Positions 10,565 through 21,670 of a DNA stretch of 64,000 nt are shown one piece after another. The first letter of the stretch is position 1; each line of letters starts with the position of its first letter. The notes below the pieces were generated by a model. It was not told where the DNA came from. It worked only from the letters and a program-made list of their open reading frames with translations, and ran no database searches. Source of the DNA: Gigaspora margarita. Taxonomy: Eukaryota; Glomeromycota; Glomeromycetes; Diversisporales; Gigasporaceae. The translations under genes and the position numbers were made by a program. Location: NCBI GenBank assembly GCA_009809945.1, contig WTPW01000323.1, positions 392,143-456,142 of the forward strand. The letters run 5' to 3'.

Positions 10565-11224
10565 GAAATAATTCTGTATGCGAATATGATATATGATGCA
10601 AAAATGACGTAATATTACAATTAATTTAAAATTTATCATATAATGCAAATTGACGTATATATGTATATACGTAAATGATTATTAATTTCAAATCTTATGA
10701 TGTAATGCTAACGTTACTGAATAAATTTTTTAAATTGGTTTTGTTGTTTCATCCATTAAAATTTCGCTTTCGCTATTTTTTTTTTTGAATCTTTCATTAA
10801 CACAATTTTTTTAACACAGTATTTAAGCTCCAGTTTAAATGTAATAATATACTTATGGGCGAAAAAATGGTAAAAAAGATGGCCTACTATTTTTTGAAAT
10901 TGATTGTTTTATATAAACTATGCTCTCGAGCTCTTGTTCTTCAACTTGTTTCAATCTTGTAGAGCTGAGCTGTGCTGAGAAATTATGTTTGGCAATACTT
11001 ATTAATTATTATATATTTAGTGCTGAGTTGTTAGCAAGATTAATTGAATTTTATAAAATTCCAAGGTATAGCTTTGTGATTTTTTTATTTTTTTTATTTT
11101 TTTGCTTTCTGGTTTTTTATCGCCCAGATGAATTGATTATTAAAACAAATGTTCTAGGATATTGTTCTTCATTAAGCCAATACTTACTATCTAATTTTAT
11201 TTATGTGGCAATCTTTGAATTCGT

Positions 11225-11770
11225 GAAAGTTTCTAGTAAAAATCACGATAATTCCAATACAAGCTGCCTCAATTTATTATAAGAGTTACTAGAATGGAGA
11301 ATAATTTCTATAACAAAATTTCTTCGATGATTCACAATAAAATTATCCTGTGCAATAACGAGTAAGTTCTATTTCAGAATTTTTAATAACATACAATAAG
11401 AGCTAACATAATATATGGAACAACAGGTTCTGTAGCAGAATTTATTATGGTCCAATACAATAATTCTATGAAATTTAAATCACATATTGTGTGTCAACAG
11501 AATAATGATTAAGTTCTATAATGGAATTTCTTATATTAATTTCAATGTAAACTAATCAAACTTACCACATATACATCACTGAAATAGCGAGTACATTCTA
11601 TTACAGAAACTTATAAAAATCACAATAATTCTGATGCACTATGTATGGAATACCAAGTAAGTTCTGCAGAGCAGGATCTATTTCATAGTAACTCACGATA
11701 AAAAACACCAACTGTGTATTGCCAAAATAGCAAGTCCTGTAACAGTATCACCTAATTGAACAACAATAAT
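11225..11770. repeat. Degenerate ~110-bp satellite (copy set 1)
   Basis: Repeated order of the words AGCAAGTAAGTTCTATAACA, GAATTTTTTACAGTAACTCA, TCACGATAATTCCAATACAA and AACTCAACCACA, strongly diverged between units. The same order recurs at 36950-37720, so it is a dispersed satellite and not a gene. Confidence 0.6.
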
Positions 11771-11964
11771 AAGTGTTATGGTTAGAGCATTGGAAATAAT
11801 GATCTATTTCTTATTTTTTATTTGTGTAGATTTGGCCAAATTTTTTTTTTAAATGGATATAATTTCGAATTTAAAAAAGGGGTTTGAATGTTTGATTGAG
11901 CTTATCTCGTTTGATTGTACTAGTCCTGCACGGCATCACGCGCTGCACAGCTACCCCTAATTAA

Positions 11965-12566
11965 TAGTAGATCCTGGTTCTGAATTTAAATCTGATTGTA
12001 AAGAATTAATAGAAAAATATAATGTTAAAATTAAGGTTGGCACGTCTCATAGAAGCCAAGATATTGTTGAAAGATTTAATTGCACTTTAGCTAAAAAATT
12101 GTTTCGTTTGCAGGATGCTTCTAATTTATTGTTACTTATATCTAAGAGATCAAGAGCTTGGGTTAAAAATCTTTATATAATTATTAATAATCTTAATAAT
12201 TCGATGACTAGATTAATTGGCATGGCCCTAGCAAAAGCTATAAAAATAAAATAGATTATTTTGACATTTTCTAAATTATGCAATGGGCCTATGGGATTTA
12301 ATGAGTCTAAATTGGATTATAATACTTTGGTTAGATATTTACTTGAACCCAGTGAGTTAGAAATGGGGCCTAAAAGAGTGATTGACTATAATTGGTGTCC
12401 TCAAATTTATCATATTAAGGAATCTTTGGTACAAAAAAATTAGCCAATCTTATATTGGCTAGAAGATAATGAAGGCAATAGTCTGAAGCAGTCTTTTGTT
12501 AGAAAAAAGCTTCAAGTTATTCCTTCTGATACAGAATTACCTTCCCAGTGGGTGCTTACAAGTTAA
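11965..12566 (+). pseudogene. Retroviral-type integrase, C-terminal half (decayed)
   Basis: The gene resumes with the second catalytic Asp in VDPGSEFKSD, then VKIKVGTSHRSQDIVERFN with the catalytic Glu of the DDE triad in IVERFN, and RSRAWVKNLYIIINNLNNS. After a shift near 12255, the C-terminal domain reads KLCNGPMGFNESKLDYNTLV, WCPQIYHIKESLVQKN, a stop, YWLEDNEGN, and ends SQWVLTS at TAA 12564-12566. The last part resembles the chromo/SH3-like tail of such integrases. D2 and Glu are kept while D1 in the other half is lost. This is the 3' part of the gene at 9853-10330. Confidence 0.75.
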
Positions 12567-12609
12567 AAATTTTATAATATAAAAAATGTTTGTAGAATGC
12601 TTCAAGTTG

Positions 12610-13010
12610 GTGTTTCTGGCCTTTTAAAAATTAAAATTTTCTGCTTCTTTATTTATCTGGAATTCTTTGACGAAGTGGTCTTTAGCCAATTTGCAATATA
12701 ACTTATATAACTCCCATAATAGAATTAAGAATCTTTGGATCTTGCCCGTATTATAATTTGTAGTCATTCATAATTTTATTATATTTGTCTTTATTGGAAA
12801 ATATTGTCATAGCCAAATTTAGTATATATTCTTCTGGGACTTCTGCTTGATGTAATTTTCTAATTCTTTCTTTATAGTTCTGTATAAATTTGCCATCTTT
12901 TGGTTTTCTATAATAGAGGCCTGCTTTGATTATATTAATTAAAGCTTGCTCAACTTCTTTGTATGTGGGCTTGGCTTTGGTGAATAGATTTTGTGTGCTT
13001 ATTGTAAGAG
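12610..13010 (-). pseudogene. Lysine-rich helical ORF convergent with the integrase
   Basis: Reading minus from about 13010, a frame without a clear ATG gives LFTKAKPTYKEVEQALINII, YYRKPKDGKFIQNYKERIRK, LHQAEVPEEYILNLAMTIF and NKDKYNKIMNDYKL, then a TAA. It continues after a shift as ELYKLYCKLAKDHFVKEFQI. The composition is clearly protein-like (charged, helical), about 125 codons in total. I do not know the family. It lies tail to tail with the integrase, so it is probably another gene of the same element. Not functional as read. Confidence 0.4.
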
Positions 13011-13080
13011 TGTTTGTTTACTATATAATACTTATAAAATTGTTTTATTTAAATAATAAAATTTATCAAATATATATATT

Positions 13081-13335
13081 ATGCACGGTGAATATTCCTG
13101 CCTATTTATTAAGTTTACAGGTAAAACTTGTGAAAAATCCTGTATGCATGAAGAAGGGTGTTCTATTTATTGGAAGTATGTTAGAAAATTAGCTGATAAA
13201 CAACTTATTCCTTGTAGTGAGTATAGAAAACTTACTAGATCACATTCTGGTCGATGTCCTATACATATAAGAGAATTTTATACCTCTCAATATTACTACA
13301 GACTACACTCTAAAGCACAATTAGTAATCAATTAG
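13081..13335 (+). CDS. Small Cys/His-rich protein, 84 residues
   Basis: ATG 13081 to the stop at 13333-13335 gives an uninterrupted frame with six Cys and several His: a CLFIKFTGKTCEKSCMHEEG segment, later IPCSEYRKLTRSHSGRCPIH, and an aromatic C-terminal helix (REFYTSQYYYRL). The spacing of Cys and His suggests two small zinc-binding knuckles. I cannot name the family. It follows the integrase and the convergent Lys-rich ORF, and it is the only apparently intact frame of the block. A nucleic-acid-binding accessory protein of the element is a guess. Confidence 0.4.
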   Translation: MHGEYSCLFIKFTGKTCEKSCMHEEGCSIYWKYVRKLADKQLIPCSEYRKLTRSHSGRCPIHIREFYTSQYYYRLHSKAQLVIN

Positions 13336-13364
13336 GTTATTAATTTTATATTTATTTTCCAAAA

Positions 13365-13585
13365 TTTTGGTATCCCGATATTATTTTTTTGTTCTAATTT
13401 TGGTACCGAGAACTGAAATTTTAGTAAATATATCTGAAATTTTGGTACTGGGATCCAAAAAATAGCTATCTGAAATTTTGGTACCTAGATATCAAAATTT
13501 TGGTATCAAGTTCCAATATATCTGAAATTTTGGTACCCGGATATCATAATTTTGATACCCAGCATATTCTGGGTACCAAAATTTG
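13365..13585. repeat. Array of short palindromes around AAATTTTGGTACC
   Basis: The word GAAATTTTGGTACC and its complement GGTACCAAAATTT alternate at least seven times, separated by GGATATC or ATCTG. Every unit is near-palindromic, so the stretch can extrude small cruciforms. Confidence 0.75.
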
Positions 13586-13589
13586 TCCT

Positions 13590-15055
13590 TTGCTAGATAG
13601 AGTTAAATCGCTTTTTGAATTAATTCTAGGATAACATAGAAAATAGTATGTATTTTAGGCTTGAATGGGCTTGCAGAGTGCACACTCAGACACTTTGGTC
13701 CTCAGTGCTCTCAGCTCGTTTCAAAGACAAGCAATATAGCATAATTGTTTTGTTATCTTGTTTAGGATTAAAAACCTAGCCAGAACATTAACAAAGACTA
13801 TGTACTTCTTAAAGTTGGAAGCCCCAAATTATGTGTAAGCAGAGTAGGTTAACAGGATTTGGCTCTAGCATAATTTAGAGCTCAAATTCAATATAAGATT
13901 ACATATATCTAGAAAGGTCTGTAAATGAGGTAGAAGGTTGTTCTGAATACATTTTAGTAATTTTGTTCCAGAACTCTCTTTTTCACCCTACTGTCTCACT
14001 TTACTTACTATTTTAACTGGAACTTTACTTGGTTGTACTTAACAATAATCAAAAAGCTTCAAATAACATTACCAACTTCAAACTTAATAACCTTAAAGCT
14101 TTTAAAATTAAGTAATTCTTAAATGAACTACCTTCACTTTCTATTTTCACTCAATTTATCCTAACCTATTTCCAAATACCAACTACTATATATGTAACAC
14201 TTCTGATTTTTCTAACCACTAGCTTTATGTTCTAATACAAACAATATTAATCAGTTATCCTTACTGCTATTACTAATATTATCAACTTCACAGATCTAGA
14301 TCTCCCTTTAAATGCTATATTCCAACTTATTCAGACTATTTATTAACATTCAGCCTTTTATTTATCACCAGTCTTACTTTTCCATATTATATTCAAACTA
14401 TACTTAAAGGCTTAATCCCTTTTTACCTTATTCAAGACCTTAGACCCTTTAATATATCTTCTAAATTAGCTTCACAAATTATAATAAAAATTCTTCTTCA
14501 AATTTCTGTATAATTTTATGAACAATTATAGAAACCTTACTGTTTTCAATTTACTCTATGGTGAAAAACCAATAATATAACCTACTCTTCTTCTACTTAT
14601 ACTTCAACTATATTACAAACTAAAAGGCATATTTTCATAAAGAACATTTATATATAGCTGCCTTTGTGGCCAACCTGATCAACATCATATTAATTCAAAC
14701 TTATGTCCACCTATTGGCACTGCTCTTAAGAAAATTAGTTCTTGGGCTGTCCATTGGGTGTTCCTATAAACTTTATTTTAACTTTATTAAACTAGGTGAG
14801 TCTTGACCACTCTAGTAGGTTTAGGTCTTTAATTCTTGTTATGTAATTTAAATTTTGTATTTATACAAAGAAGTATACTTCATGTAGTAGCTTATCTAAT
14901 TACCAATAAAGATATAAGCAAGGCCTCACCTTAATACCAAAAAAAATTAATGAACATCCCTTTGATATAGATGACAGATGATTTTTATCAACAAAATATA
15001 ACCAAGGAAGGTAAGTATGATCAACCACAATCCCATTGCTGGAAACTATACCTCA
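13590..15055. other. AT-rich DNA without an assignable gene
   Basis: No ATG frame above about 60 codons is convincing. Weak plus-strand protein-like stretches occur at about 14300-14760, for example SCLCGQPDQHHINSNLCPP with a C-x-C...HH...C pattern. These could be the end of a decayed LINE-type reverse transcriptase gene, but I cannot support that with motifs. Confidence 0.4.
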
Positions 15056-15059
15056 TAAT

Positions 15060-15830
15060 TCTGCTAAAAAAGTATGGAAAGTAATTAGACATAGTGTACA
15101 AACCTCAGAACTGCAGTATATAATTACAGTTCATATTTATGCACTTGCCTTTTCTAATTAATAAAGGAATAGCATGCTGACACTTTTTTCATGTTATGTC
15201 TTACTCAAAAAATGAGTATTTCATATTTCATTAATTCCTCAATACTGGTACAATAATAGTAAATATAATACCCATCAAGAGAGTTTGAATATACTGACTT
15301 ACCAAATCATAGAAAAGAATCAAAGCTACTTTTACTCCAACCTTTAATGTTCCAACATTTGGTAGAATTTAAACAAACACATAATCTTGAACAGCTACAA
15401 GGACCTAAACAAAAGTATGTCTTCAGAATGGCCTATGCCAAAAAAGCTCTTGACCTTGCAATTTGGGCTGACAAAGTTGAAGAATTCATAGCCACTTGTA
15501 AAATTTCATTGAGGTAACAAAACATGATTTGTTTAGCACACAAAATAATGCTAGTTTTATAAGTGTTGAAGATTCTTTACATGTACCACATAAAGGGTGA
15601 CAACCAAATAGATACAAATCCAGTGGTGAACCTTCAAAAAAAGCTCAACATACTGTTCAAAGTACTGATCAGAGCAAAGAAACTGAAATCAAAAAGGTAA
15701 CTGAAGCTTTTAATGATAATGTTAGTGCCTTATAAATATCAGAAATAAGGTTAAAAGGTGTCATACATGCAAACAAGTTGGTCATTATGCACCAACGTGT
15801 CCAAATGTCAACGAATAAAAAGTTGGGTAT
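15060..15830 (+). pseudogene. MULE-type transposase, SWIM finger to C-terminal zinc knuckle
   Basis: Read in fragments on the plus strand: a SWIM-type zinc finger (LCTCLF, then after a shift INKGIAC-stop-HFF near 15135-15190), followed by the usual downstream LIPQYWYNNSKYN. Then comes a helical segment MAYAKKALDLAIWADKVEEF and near 15745-15820 a CCHC knuckle CHTCKQVGHYAPTCPN. This order (SWIM, helix, CCHC) is that of the C-terminal third of Mutator-like/FAR1-type transposases; the catalytic DDE domain is absent. Several shifts and stops are present, including TGA at 15178-15180 where a SWIM Arg would be expected. The remnant fades after 15830, and 15830-16404 holds nothing recognisable. Confidence 0.65.
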
Positions 15831-18466
15831 GTGTCTAGGTGAAAAGTAGTACACGAAATACTGCAAATGTGACAATATGTAACGTAGCTACGATATATAC
15901 TGTGTATATTAAAGAATAAATAAACGATAATTTTAGTGCCTCAGAAAAAAAGGTTAGAAGGTGTGTCAATGAATAAAAAAAGTGTGTATGTGTAGATCCA
16001 ATGTAATCGTAGCTATGATAAATAAGTATATGAACTTATACTAGGTGATATCACCCTAGGTGAAAATTAGATAAAAACTAAATTTTTTCTTCTTTTTGCA
16101 ATAGCTTATAAATTTAAATAATAAATTAAAACTTTTATGCGCCTGTATACAACCTTTTACATTGAGCATGTTTTCTTAAGCGCAGAAAGGTTATCTTAAT
16201 AAATTTAAGAAATTATCAAAAAAGAAGCAAAAAATGCAAAATTGCAAATATTTTCTAATTTTATTTATACAACTTTCACTTGGCTCTTAAGCAAAAATGT
16301 TCAGCGTGAAATTTTTGCGTATAGACGCATAAAATGTTGAATTAAGAACATCTGTACAAGCCATCGTAACATTATTTTATATTATGCAATTAAATTCACG
16401 TGATTAAGGGTGTTCTCAATCACCTCACTCAATGGATCGGGGTAGATTTTTAATTAGTTAAAAAATTGATCGAGATTATCATTTAGTCAAAAAACCTGGA
16501 GCTACGACCACCAATATTTTTCATAAAGCTGTGTTGATTGGCTAAAATTTATCATTGATAGAGTAATCAAAGAGATTGCTCAAGTTCAATTACTTTTTAT
16601 AGTTAATATTTTTTTCCATAACATGGATATCCGACAAGACCGTCGTCGTTACCAAAAATTTTATGCTACTGTACTTTTTATACAAAAGCGCTTATAACAA
16701 ATAAAATACGTTCAGAATTTAATACTCAAAGAATAAATACATATTACTTTCTAGCTTTTATTACAATGTATATAGCTATTCCATCGATTTTTTCTTCACA
16801 CAATACAAAAAAAAGTTATTTTTATATGTCATATATGTACTTTATTAAAAAACAATGTTGCCGTAATGATTGTGTAACCAGTTATGGCTGCTGTTGCGAT
16901 AATAAGTTATTCATGAAATTGTTAAAAGGACGGTTGCCTGGAGACAAAGCTTGTAGTCAATGCTTCAGACGCCAAATCTTGGGAGCTAAAGTTCTAAAAA
17001 ATTGTCCCTGTAAGAAAAGTGGTTCAGGGTATGATACGGAAAACAGTGTATATGCACTGGATGGTACGGATCATGTGGCACGTATCGGCACGTTTTACGG
17101 AATGGCACGGTTAAAATGACACGGACACTACGGTAATGGGGTGGCACGTTATATCACGCCACACGGAATGGCACGCATCAGGTGACACGCATATACACGT
17201 TGTACGTGATGGCTAGGGTGTCCAGGATTATGCTCCGAGGTTGGCCAAATTATGCGTGCGGCAAATTGTAAATTATGCAGAATTATGCAAGTTTTTGGCT
17301 TAAAATATGTACATATTGTGCGCTTTATACCAAATTATGCAAAATATGCAAAAAAATTATACATACATACTGTATGAGTATTTTCTGTAAACCATATTTA
17401 TTTATAAATCAAAACTGCGAATACCAGATACTCAGATCTCTTAATAATATTTCTTTTAAATACGTATCTGTATATCAATATAGTAAGCCTGCTTAAAATT
17501 GATTAATCAACAATATTTTGAACGTTGTAATGTACAAAAATGATCAAAAAATTATTTAAAGTGCTGTGATTGGATACTGATCAATGTAGAGTTTGGAACC
17601 GGTTTTATTTTTAATATGTTAACTGATTGAAACGGGTTATGAAAAATAAACCGGTTCCAAACTCTAGATTTTTATTCTATTTGAGCAATTTTATTGGCCA
17701 AAAAAATCTAGTGCATTAAATTATGCGAATTATTATGTGAAATGGCCTAAATTATGCAACTTTATGCGTATGCGGCATATTCAAAATTATGCGCATATTA
17801 TGCCGTTTTATGACCGTTGGCCGTATCTTGTCCAAAACGGATGGTTTTGTACCATTCGATTCGTCTCAATGAGACGAATCGAATGGTACCAAAATCATCC
17901 GTTTTGGATCATTGGATCACAAGATAGTCATAAACCGGTTGACCGAAAATGACCGACCGTGCCCATCCCTAGTGCCATCACTAGGCAGGATTATGTTGCG
18001 GTTGACCGAAAATGATCGACCGTGCCCATCCATAGATTACACGGAATGGCACGTGTTAAAAGTGACACGTGCTGGCTCGTTTTATGGAGTACAATAAGAG
18101 CAGACGATTTTTTTTTAAAAAAGTTGCAATATCTCCAAAAACTCGTAAAGTAAACCTGCTCTGGATTCTTAAGGAAAAAGATTTCTTGCAAGATTTTACA
18201 CATTTGCAGTTGCTTTAGTTTCCAGATATGAACATACTCCAACTATTATCCGGTCTTCTTCTAATAAAATGTCTATTGGAAAGTGGACCATAAATTTATA
18301 TTTACTTACCCGTTCCATCACGTGCCATCAGTTCCGTGTCAATTGGCTTAGTAAGCTGCTACAAAAGGCACGTACGATTTACGTGATTTCACGTTACATT
18401 GACGCGTGTATACGGATCAACACGGTCCACCGATTCCCGTGCCAATTCGAACCATGCACGTGCAAA

Positions 18467-19323
18467 CCCGACCCAGAGACCCGTAAAAATTTTTTGTGTT
18501 ATACAAATCTTTATTTGCGTTATTGCAAAAATTTGTATTAATTTGTAATAAGATATTAACTTTATATTAATATGCGATTTGTTTCAGAAAACATCAAAAA
18601 TTTACTCAAAAATTTTGTTTTATCTTGCTCGTCTTTTATGTTCATTCATTTTCTCTTTCGGAAACTTAATTTAGCACATTATCCGACATTATTAGCCAAT
18701 CAAATTTATAGAATACACGTGAATTTTGCCCTTAGAAATTTGTTTTAATTGCATAATCAATCTAAATTTGCATTAATTTGTATTAATTTATATACAAATT
18801 TTTACGGGTCTCTGACCCGACCCATAACACGTGCTACTCGACCACGTGCCTATACACTGTTTTTCCGTGCGATCCCGGACCACTTCTTACAGGGNCCCGA
18901 CCCAGAGACCCGTAAAAATTTTTTGTGTTATACAAATCTTTATTTGCGTTATTGCAAAAATTTGTATTAATTTGTAATAAGATATTAACTTTATATTAAT
19001 ATGCGATTTGTTTCAGAAAACATCAAAAATTTACTCAAAAATTTTGTTTTATCTTGCTCGTCTTTTATGTTCATTCATTTTCTCTTTCGGAAACTTAATT
19101 TAGCACATTATCCGACATTATTAGCCAATCAAATTTATAGAATACACGTGAATTTTGCCCTTAGAAATTTGTTTTAATTGCATAATCAATCTAAATTTGC
19201 ATTAATTTGTATTAATTTATATACAAATTTTTACGGGTCTCTGACCCGACCCATAACACGTGCTACTCGACCACGTGCCTATACACTGTTTTTCCGTGCG
19301 ATCCCGGACCACTTCTTACAGGG
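18467..19323. repeat. 428-bp perfect tandem duplication around a single N
   Basis: Bases 18467-18894 and 18896-19323 look identical throughout, separated only by the N at 18895. In a region where other repeats are diverged, an exact copy meeting at an N is most simply an unmerged overlap between two contigs. It also duplicates the hAT MITE. Confidence 0.8.
18474..18814. mobile_element. 341-bp hAT MITE
   Basis: Inverted ends CAGAGACCCGTAAAAATTT (left) and the same on the other strand, flanked by perfect 8-bp copies ACCCGACC (18466-18473 and 18815-18822). The 8-bp duplication and CAGAG terminus fit hAT. It is non-coding. An identical copy appears at 18903-19243 as part of the 428-bp duplication. 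Confidence 0.85.
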
Positions 19324-19849
19324 AATGTAATCGTCTTTTCTTTATTGAAACTATCATGGTAATTGATTGAAAAATGGAAAGAGAAAGCTCAAGCATTGAT
19401 CATAATCTTTATTTCACTTGATCGTAGCGTTTGAGCGTTACTTATATATCACTAGCTAATTCCATCGAGGGAGGTGATTGAGAACACCCTAAAACTCATG
19501 CTTAACTTGTTCAGGGACGAACTGAGCTCAGGCGACAGAATTCGAAACGGTTTGTAATTTTTTTTATTCCTCCTTTGTAAGATTTCTTTTGGCTTAATAT
19601 ACAAGGCACATTGCAGTATTGACTATACTTCATTGCGCGTAATAACGCTCAGAGTGTAATTTCAAATTTCGGCTTAAATTAAGTTGAATTAAGGCCATTA
19701 CTCGAAATAGCGTCCTGATGTGCTGTATGCGCAAATACAGTAAATCACCACATGCCAAAATAGCGAATCCCTAGTTTCGACTTTCACCAAAAATTTTATA
19801 AAAGGTGAAATGAACTGACAAAACATGATGAAACTAGTGAAATATGGTA

Positions 19850-20024
19850 CAGTCAGACTTCTCTAAATGCAACCTCTCTAAATGCATAACTCTCTACATA
19901 CATGGCTCGACTTGGTCCCAACTCATATGTTACTTATAGATTTTTACCTCGCTAAATGCATACCTCTCTAAATGCAAGGTTTTTTTTATCGGTCCTTCGC
20001 CATGCATTTAGAGAGGTCTGACTG
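19850..20024. mobile_element. 175-bp mariner/pogo-type MITE
   Basis: Inverted ends CAGTCAGACTTCTCTAAATG and CAGTCAGACCTCTCTAAATG, flanked by TA (19848-19849, 20025-20026). Related ends occur at 56674-56848. The host DNA around it (19790-20180) is rich in GTGAAA words, possibly another hAT-like element, but no ends were found. Nothing else is seen in 19493-19847. Confidence 0.8.
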
Positions 20025-20347
20025 TAAATGGGTGAAATATGGAGAGACAGGCAAAATTAAAATTGGTAAATTAAATGAAACATAGCAAAATTAGTAAAAC
20101 TAAAAGTTGGTGAAACTAGAATTAATGAAACTAGTGAAATTTACCAAATGAAGACCAAAGTAAAATTTATTAAATGGAAGGATTTGTTATGTGGTAAGTA
20201 AATATTTATGATCCTGACCTGTGAACCTAAATGAATTTTATAATTCACTAGCTAGATTAAACCGATCGAATAATTTATATGTAATGGTAAGTATTTAAAT
20301 TGCATATTATGCATCATTAATTAAATTTTATAGGTTAAGCTACAATA

Positions 20348-21078
20348 TAAGGGAGATGGGGGTATTATGGCGAAGTTAACAATATTTTGGTCGTATCCTA
20401 TAATTTATTGGCTGGAGTCGAATAATTTTAGTATTATTTGATTCATCTCATTAAGCCGAATCAATTGATACCAAAATCATTCGATTCCAGTCATTAAATC
20501 TAAAGATATTCGAATTTAAAGTTTCATTAAAAATAAATGGATTTTTTTGCATTAGGAGCTATTGTGGCGAATCATTGATATTTTGGGACTCCATGGTCAG
20601 AATCCAACGCTTTTTGTACCATTCAATTCTTCTCGATGAGAGGAATCTAATGATATAAAAATTATTGGATTCTGATCATGGGATCATAAGATATCAACGA
20701 TTCGCCACAATGCCCTTTTACTATAGTATTATATATCGAAATAGTTTAATCATGAATATCTCATGACCCAGTGATCCAAATTGGGCGATTCTTATACCAA
20801 TCGATTCCTCTCGTCGAGAGGAATCGATTGATATAAAAATCGTTCAATTTGAGCCACTGGGTCACAAAGCTGATTATATGTTAACGAATATAAAAAAATG
20901 CATTAACTTCTATATCTCATGACTTAGTAGTCTGGATCGAATAAAATTTATACCATTCGACTCCTCTCGATGAGAGGACTCGAATGGTATAAATTTCATT
21001 CAATTCCGATCACAGGATCATGAGATATCACGATCCGCCACAATACCTAATTTGCCATAATACCCCCCATCTCCCTTA
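20348..21078. mobile_element. MITE built of four ~110-bp hairpins
   Basis: The ends are TAAGGGAGATGGGGGTATTA and its complement. Flanks AGCTACAA and AGCTATAA suggest an imperfect 8-bp duplication. Inside are four hairpins (centres near 20440, 20640, 20820 and 20980) with loops around TCTCGATGAGA and arms such as TATACCATTCGACTCCTCTC. The same hairpin design occurs at 17.9, 33.2-33.75 and 42.8 kb. Confidence 0.7.
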
Positions 21079-21670
21079 AGCTATAAATTAAGCACCTGAA
21101 AATGTATACAGGTTGTTACGACACAGTGACAGATGATATTAGCACAATCATTAAAGCAGAAAACCATAAATTTACTTTGAAAATATTTAATNATAGAAGA
21201 CATTAGACATTATTTACTAATGATTCATCATAAAAATTGTACTTTCGTTCTTATACTTTTTCCTTTGCCTTTTCTTTTGTTAATCCTTCAATGTTATAAT
21301 GAAAAAAGCAATAGCTTGTTCATTAACAATCACAGTTTCATTTCTTATTTACGATTGATACTAAGATGGCTCAAGTAATCGGGTATAGATCATCCGATTA
21401 TAACAATATTTAACATCAAAAATAAATTAATCATCGCGGCACGTGTAATGCAGAATAGAAACCAATTTTGAATTATGATCGGATGATCTACGTATTTTAA
21501 TTTGGGTTACATTCTAATTTCAATGATTTTATTATTTGATGTCAAATAATTTTAATATAATGCAGCTTATTATAAAGTTTCAGGATTAAAGTATTTTATT
21601 ATTTATGAAGAACCACTTTAATTTAAAATCAAGTTAATTATAAGAAGGATAGAGAAAGTAAAAGTAATAT

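Larger units (their letters stand above)
10331..11964. other. 1.63-kb insertion splitting the integrase gene
   Basis: Integrase homology stops after KLYQYD and resumes at VDPGSEF. The flanks read CAGTACGAT on the left and TAGTAGAT on the right, a possible imperfect short target duplication. No matching terminal inverted repeats were found. The right end has a GC-rich stretch (GCACGGCATCACGCGC) unlike the rest. Inside are a 28-bp tandem repeat and a ~110-bp satellite that recurs near 37 kb. A 120-codon ATG frame at 10920-11282 is rich in Leu/Phe/Cys and overlaps the satellite; I do not trust it as a gene. Confidence 0.5.
17006..19323. mobile_element. Inner TIR element with CACGG-rich subterminal words
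   Basis: The left end CCCTGTAAGAAAAGTGGT and the complement of the right end CCCTGTAAGAAGTGGTCCGG pair over about 45 bp, through ACGGAAAACAGTGTATA. Inside both ends are many GGCACGG/CACGTG words (17060-17210; 18040-18450; 18825-18890). No target duplication was found, so the superfamily is open. It lies inside the Harbinger-like element. Hairpins at 17586-17668 (GAGTTTGGAACCGGTTT and complement) and 17820-17925 (AACGGATGGTTTTGTACCAT and complement) are nested within it. Confidence 0.6.
16408..19489. mobile_element. Harbinger-like element with TAA duplication
   Basis: Ends are GGGTGTTCTCAATCACCTC on the left (16408 on) and the same on the complementary strand ending at 19489; about 30 bp pair with two mismatches. 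Both ends are flanked by TAA (16405-16407 and 19490-19492). A 3-bp TWA duplication with GGG-starting termini is the PIF/Harbinger signature. No transposase is visible. It hosts the nested elements at 17006-19323 and 18474-18814. The true length is probably about 429 bp shorter, because of the duplication at 18467-19323. Confidence 0.7.

Noticed and set aside
10920..11282. 120-codon plus frame with Cys-rich start
   Set aside because: It lies in the insertion that splits the integrase, is Leu/Phe-rich like AT-rich noise, and overlaps the degenerate satellite.
13590..15055. LINE reverse transcriptase remnant
   Set aside because: Only a weak C-x-C...HH...C pattern is visible; no RT motif (such as YxDD) could be found.
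16766..17119. 117-codon Cys-rich plus frame
   Set aside because: It runs across the boundary of the inner TIR element at 17006, so it cannot be one original gene; the last part is translated CACGG words.
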